This document shows, piece by piece, positions 60,139 to 64,000 of a stretch of 64,000 nt of DNA. The stretch's first letter is position 1. Every line of letters begins with the position of its first letter. Below the pieces are notes generated by a model. It saw only the letters and a program-made list of their open reading frames with translations. It was not told where the DNA came from and searched no databases. A program made the position numbers and the translations under genes. The DNA is taken from the NCBI GenBank assembly GCA_021794015.1, contig JAJYRQ010000001.1:103448-167447 (forward strand), given 5' to 3'. The DNA comes from Deltaproteobacteria bacterium. GTDB taxonomy: Bacteria; Desulfobacterota; Binatia; Binatales; Binataceae.

Positions 60139-61812
60139 TTACATCCGCTCGGGCGCAGTTACGCCCAGAAGCTCAAGCCCGACGCGGATCGCTTCCTTCA
60201 GCAATTTTGCCACAACCAGCCGCATCCCCGACAGCGCCGGGTCCGGGCCGACGATGCGGTTGGTGGGCTTGTTGTAGTAACGGTGAAACTGGCCCGCCAG
60301 GTCGACCAGGTAAAACGGTATGCGGTGGGGCTCGAGAGTTTCCACCGCCTGCGCCACGACCTCCGGCAGCGCCAGGGCGACCTTCAGGATCTGAAGCTCT
60401 TCTTCCGACAAAAGACCGAAATCGGCCGAGCCCGGCTCTCGCAGCGGGGCGAGCTGCGCTTTTTCGGCCTCGCGGAAAATGCTTGCCAGCCGCGCGTGGG
60501 CGTACTGGACGTAAAAGACCGGGTTTTCCGGCGCCTGCCGCTTGGCCAGGTCGAGGTCGAAGTCCAGGTGGGTGTCGCTCTTGCGCGAAAGGAAGAAAAA
60601 GCGGGCAACGTCGGTCCCCACCTCGTCCAGCAGTTCGTCGAGCGTAACGTAGGTCGCCCGGCGCGTTGACATCTTCAGCTTTTGCCCCTTGCTGGTAAGG
60701 GTGACGAATTGGTAGATGACCGCCTTGATGGGCGCCGGGTTCCATCCCAGGCCGCGCAACGCGGCGAGCACCTCCTGATGCTGTGCGATATGGTCGGCGC
60801 CGAGGACGTCCACGATAAGATCGTAGCCGGCGCGCAGTTTCTGAATATGGTAGGCGATGTCGGGCGTGCGATAAGTCGGCTCGAACGCCGGGCCCGAGCG
60901 AACCAGCACCACGTCGCGCCCCAAGCCGACAGTGTCGCCCTTAAGCCACAGCGCGCCGTCGCGTTCGACTACGAGCTGGCGCTCGCGCAGCCCCTCCAGC
61001 ACTTCGGCCACCTGTCCGCCCGCGAGAAGGTCGCTTTCGTTTACGTAGCGGTCGAAGCGGACACCGAGGCGCTGGCAGGTGCGTTTGATCTCGGCGAAAA
61101 TCGCGCTCTCGGCTGCCTCGCGAAAGACTGAAGCGTCCGCCGAGCCGCTCGCCAGAGCGTCGCCGTGGCTGCCAACCAGCGCTCTGGCGATCTCGCGTAT
61201 ATACTCGCCCTGGTACCCGTCTTCCGGCAGCTCCGCCTGGTGGCCAAGCTCCTGCAGGTAACGGGCACGCACCGAGGCGCCCAGGAGCTTCATCTGCCGG
61301 CCGCCGTTGTTGAAGTAATACTCGCGCATCACGTTGTGGCCGGTTGCTTCGAACAGGCGCGCCAGCGTATCGCCGACAACCGCGTTGCGGCCGTGGCCAA
61401 CGGTAAGCGGACCGGTCGGGTTGGCTGAGAGGAACTCGACCTGGACCTTTCTGCCGCCGCCAACCGACGGCTGGAAGTAAGCCTGGCCCGCCGCCAGCGC
61501 GCGGCGCATCTCCTCGTGCCAGAAGCCGGGCGCCATCCGGAAGTTGATGAAGCCGGGACCGGCGACCCAGACCCGCTCTACTTGCTCAGTTGGGACGATG
61601 TGCTGAACAATGACGGAGGCCAGCGCCGCCGGACTTTTGCCTTCGGCGCGCGCCAGCATCAGGGCGATGTTGGTGGCGGCGTCTCCATGCGCCGGGTCGG
61701 CGGGCCTCTCGACCACGGGCGCAAAAGCGGCCGCCTGGGCAAGCTTGCCGGCTACATGCGCCCGTTCAAGAGCGTCGGCGACCAGCGAAGCGATCAGCGT
61801 TTTCACGGCCAA
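60139..61812 (-). CDS. argS: Arginyl-tRNA synthetase
   Basis: A 557-residue class I synthetase. VEFLSANPTGPLTVGHGRNA contains the HIGH equivalent (VGHG), LKMSTRRATYVTLDELLDEV contains the KMSK-like loop, and FLSRKSDTHLDFDLDLAKRQ with NPVFYVQYAHARLASIFREA is the ArgRS anticodon-binding region. It charges tRNA-Arg. Normal length, complete. Confidence 0.96.
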   Translation of the reverse strand: MAVKTLIASLVADALERAHVAGKLAQAAAFAPVVERPADPAHGDAATNIALMLARAEGKSPAALASVIVQHIVPTEQVERVWVAGPGFINFRMAPGFWHEEMRRALAAGQAYFQPSVGGGRKVQVEFLSANPTGPLTVGHGRNAVVGDTLARLFEATGHNVMREYYFNNGGRQMKLLGASVRARYLQELGHQAELPEDGYQGEYIREIARALVGSHGDALASGSADASVFREAAESAIFAEIKRTCQRLGVRFDRYVNESDLLAGGQVAEVLEGLRERQLVVERDGALWLKGDTVGLGRDVVLVRSGPAFEPTYRTPDIAYHIQKLRAGYDLIVDVLGADHIAQHQEVLAALRGLGWNPAPIKAVIYQFVTLTSKGQKLKMSTRRATYVTLDELLDEVGTDVARFFFLSRKSDTHLDFDLDLAKRQAPENPVFYVQYAHARLASIFREAEKAQLAPLREPGSADFGLLSEEELQILKVALALPEVVAQAVETLEPHRIPFYLVDLAGQFHRYYNKPTNRIVGPDPALSGMRLVVAKLLKEAIRVGLELLGVTAPERM

Positions 61813-61974
61813 ACCATGCTGCCAGATGGCGCGCCGGTTGAGTAGTGGGGCGACGGCGGCCGACGCCGCGACAACCGGCGTACGCTTGCGCCGGATGCCG
61901 TCGGCGCAGCGCCGTCTCGGTCGCCGGCGTGCCGGCCGGTCAGCGCCAACTCGGCTATGGCGCCGAGATTCGGG

Positions 61975-63633
61975 CTAGCGCGTCGCAGCGAAGGCGTGGG
62001 CGGCCTCGCGCAGCTTGAACTTCTGTATCTTGCCGCTCGGCGTGCGCGGGAGCTGTTCCAGCACTTCGAGCCGTTCCGGGAAGTAGTGGCGCGCCATGTG
62101 CCGCTCTTCCAGAAAACGCGTCAGCTCTTCGAAGGTAAGCTCTTTGCCAGGGCGCAACGTCACAAAGGCGCAGGCGCGCTCACCCAGCCGCGCATCGGGC
62201 ATCGCCACGACCGCCGCGTCCTGAATCGCCGGATGCTGGTAAAGGAGGTTCTCGACTTCGACCACAGGGATGTTCTCGCCGCCGCGAATGATGATGTCCT
62301 TGCTGCGGCCGGTGATGCGGATGTAGCCGTCGGCGTCGATGCGGGCGAGATCCCCGGTGTCGAACCATCCCTGCGCGTCGCGGTTGTCCAGGTCGGGCCG
62401 CTTGAGGTAGCCGAGAAAGTCGCAGGCACCCCGCTCCTGCAGCCGGCCTTCGACTCCGGCCGGCAGGACGTTGCCGCTTTCGTCGACTACGCGCACCTCC
62501 GAGCCGGCAAGCGGCTTGCCGTCGGTGTTGATGGTCTTCTCGGGCGGGTCAAGCGGTCGGGTGGTAGTCACGGCGCCGTTTTCGGTCATTCCCCAGGCGC
62601 TGATAACTTTGACGCCGAGCCGGGAGCTGGCGCGCTCGACCAGGGCGCGCGGGATCGGCGCCCCGGCGGTAAGGAAGATAGCAAGCGGCTTGACGTCGTA
62701 GCGCTCGACCGCCGGCGAGTCCGCCAGGTCCATCAGAAAGGGCGTGGCAGCCATGGTGAAAGTTACCCCTTCATCCTGGATGAGCTGGGCGGCCTGTTCC
62801 GCCGACCAGACGTCCTGGAGCACCGCCCGAGCGCCCAGAAAGACGGGCATCGCCAGCCCGTACAGGAAGCCGGTCTGATGGGCCATGGGCGAGGCCATCA
62901 GGATAACGTCTCTTTGCGACAGGCCGAGGCGGCGGGCAAACGGCCGCAGGGCGGCCAGCAGGGTGTTCGGCGAGTGGAGCACGCCCTTGGGCTCGCCGGT
63001 GGTCCCCGACGTATAGAGCAATTCGGTCGGCGCGTTGGGATCGGGCCGGCGCTCGCGCAGGATTGCCTCGGCGCCGGGCTCGTCCTCAAAGCGGCGAGCA
63101 AGCATCGCGGCGGCAAACGAATCTTCTCCCTCGCCGCCCACGACCAGGACCCGCTTAAGCTTGGGCAAGCCGGCCCGCACCTCGGCAGCCATCGCCGGGT
63201 AGTCGAACCCCCGGAAAAGGCGCGGCACGACCATCATCACGCTTTCGGCGAAGCTGAGCATGTAGGAGAGCTCGCGCTGGCGGAAGATCGGCATGATGGG
63301 GTTCAGCACCACACCGATCCGGGCGCATCCGAGGTAGAGCGCCACCATCTCCCACCAGTTGGGAAGCTGGCACGAGACGATATCGCCCGGCGCAACGCCT
63401 TGCGCGACCAGGCTCAGGGCGACCCGCTCCGAGAGCCGCTTCAACTGCCGGTAGGAGAGCGTGGTCTGCTGGCCGAGCGTGCTGTTGAGCGCCGTGAGAG
63501 CTGCCTGATCCGGCTTTAGGCGCGCCGCTTCGTCCAGGTAATCGACCACCAGGCGCCGGCCCCAAAGGCCCGCCCGCGTCATTTCTTCAACGCGCTTGTC
63601 GAACGCCGATGAGCTTGCCGCCATGGGATGCAT
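61975..63633 (-). CDS. AMP-dependent acyl-CoA synthetase/ligase
   Basis: About 552 residues from the ATG at 63633; an ATG at 63624 is equally possible. Core motifs are ELLYTSGTTGEPKGVLHS (P-loop), ISAWGMTENGAV, WFDTGDLARIDADGYIRITG, GRSKDIIIRGGENI and the catalytic Lys in PRTPSGKIQKFKLRE. It activates a carboxylic acid to its CoA thioester by way of the adenylate. It most resembles fatty-acid or cyclohexanecarboxylate-CoA ligases; the acid used is unknown. It stands alone. Confidence 0.92.
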   Translation of the reverse strand: MHPMAASSSAFDKRVEEMTRAGLWGRRLVVDYLDEAARLKPDQAALTALNSTLGQQTTLSYRQLKRLSERVALSLVAQGVAPGDIVSCQLPNWWEMVALYLGCARIGVVLNPIMPIFRQRELSYMLSFAESVMMVVPRLFRGFDYPAMAAEVRAGLPKLKRVLVVGGEGEDSFAAAMLARRFEDEPGAEAILRERRPDPNAPTELLYTSGTTGEPKGVLHSPNTLLAALRPFARRLGLSQRDVILMASPMAHQTGFLYGLAMPVFLGARAVLQDVWSAEQAAQLIQDEGVTFTMAATPFLMDLADSPAVERYDVKPLAIFLTAGAPIPRALVERASSRLGVKVISAWGMTENGAVTTTRPLDPPEKTINTDGKPLAGSEVRVVDESGNVLPAGVEGRLQERGACDFLGYLKRPDLDNRDAQGWFDTGDLARIDADGYIRITGRSKDIIIRGGENIPVVEVENLLYQHPAIQDAAVVAMPDARLGERACAFVTLRPGKELTFEELTRFLEERHMARHYFPERLEVLEQLPRTPSGKIQKFKLREAAHAFAATR

Positions 63634-63883
63634 CCCTGCCTGCTGTTGAGCTAACGCCGCGGCCGGCGGCGCGCGCGAATTGTAGCATCGGCGCGGCGTG
63701 CGCGGCAAACCGCGGCGACGGCGGCCGCGATCCCAGGGCTCGGCCGATATGGGCGCGCTGCGGTCGCCAAAGCCGGCCGGCAGATTGGTCGAGGTTCTGC
63801 CGGCAAGCGCGGGCCGGCTCGCCGTGCGCTCGTTTTGCCGGGGGCGCCCGGGACAGATCGTCCGGGTGGCGCGGCCTCTGGCG

Positions 63884-64000
63884 CTAAGCGGCCTTGGGGA
63901 GCGGCTTCTTGCTCTTGAGCGCGCGAACCTCTTCGCGGAAGCGCTCCACGTTGGCCAGCTTGACCGCTTCGTAGCCGCGGATTATATCCGGCAGCGCGGC
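63884..64000 (-). CDS. C-terminal 38 residues of an unfinished gene
   Basis: An open minus-strand frame enters from the window edge and stops at 63884. It reads LPDIIRGYEAVKLANVERFR followed by a charged Lys-rich tail. The IRGYxxVK pattern recalls the C-terminus of indolepyruvate/2-oxoacid ferredoxin oxidoreductases, but the piece is too short to name. Its composition is clearly coding. Confidence 0.55.
   Translation of the reverse strand, partial: AALPDIIRGYEAVKLANVERFREEVRALKSKKPLPKAA

Noticed and set aside
61957-63519. 520-codon plus-strand frame over the acyl-CoA synthetase gene
   Set aside because: Antisense shadow; the opposite strand has all ligase motifs.
1-64000. CRISPR arrays, rRNA or tRNA genes
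   Set aside because: No regularly spaced repeats, no rRNA-like stretches and no convincing tRNA T-loop/acceptor pattern were found by eye.

Overview
The window is high-GC DNA from a Gram-negative bacterium. LptD points to an LPS outer membrane, and there is a lipobox lipoprotein, a periplasmic adaptor and Tat/Sec exported proteins. It also carries F420 biosynthesis genes (cofD, cofE), a luciferase-like (LLM) oxidoreductase, an epoxide hydrolase and an ImuA-ImuB-DnaE2 mutasome. F420 genes plus LPS export in a GC-rich genome fit Candidatus Binatota or a related former-deltaproteobacterial lineage. That placement is inference; no rRNA is present to test it.

Layout. 0-7 kb: the edge of an efflux adaptor gene with a divergent TetR regulator, a 3-Cys ferredoxin, acpS, and a Gld-type ABC exporter set (DUF4340, GldG, permease, ATPase). 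7-15 kb: polA with an ECF sigma/anti-sigma/secreted protein trio, then scattered catabolic-type enzymes (DODA-type dioxygenase, HAD dehalogenase, cyclase). 15.2-19.7 kb: an accessory patch with an integrase remnant, an intact-looking IS630-family element, an orphan gene, a lipoprotein and a tandem intergenic repeat. 19.7-27 kb: epoxide hydrolase, YqeY, LLM oxidoreductase with alpha/beta hydrolase, DUF420, ketopantoate reductase, an exported beta-barrel candidate and a MazF-type toxin pair. 27-33 kb: the imuA-imuB-dnaE2 cassette (minus strand).

33-47.6 kb is one long minus-strand gene string: trpL-trpE-trpG-trpD-trpC-trpF-trpB-trpA-accD-folC-lptD-cofD-cofE-polyprenyl synthase. Most junctions overlap by 4 to 40 bases. 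It is headed by a classical Trp attenuator: a 28-residue leader peptide with five Trp codons, mutually exclusive 1:2, 2:3 and 3:4 pairings, and a U-rich terminator. Tryptophan supply may therefore influence lipid, folate, LPS-export, F420 and isoprenoid genes.

47.7-49.6 kb holds an ECF sigma factor, a secreted protein and a cupredoxin. After a graveyard of gene fragments comes the most interesting block, 50.4-59.2 kb: sigma-54-type promoter - amiC - amiR - ANTAR-type RNA leader with terminator - amiE - urtABCDE-like ABC transporter. AmiC should sense amides and hold AmiR. Released AmiR should bind two hexaloop hairpins, the second of which overlaps the 5' arm of the terminator, and so open transcription into the amidase and its transporter. 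The AmiB/AmiS partners of the Pseudomonas amidase operon are absent and an ABC importer takes their place. The window ends with a SPOR protein, argS, an acyl-CoA synthetase and the tail of an unfinished gene.
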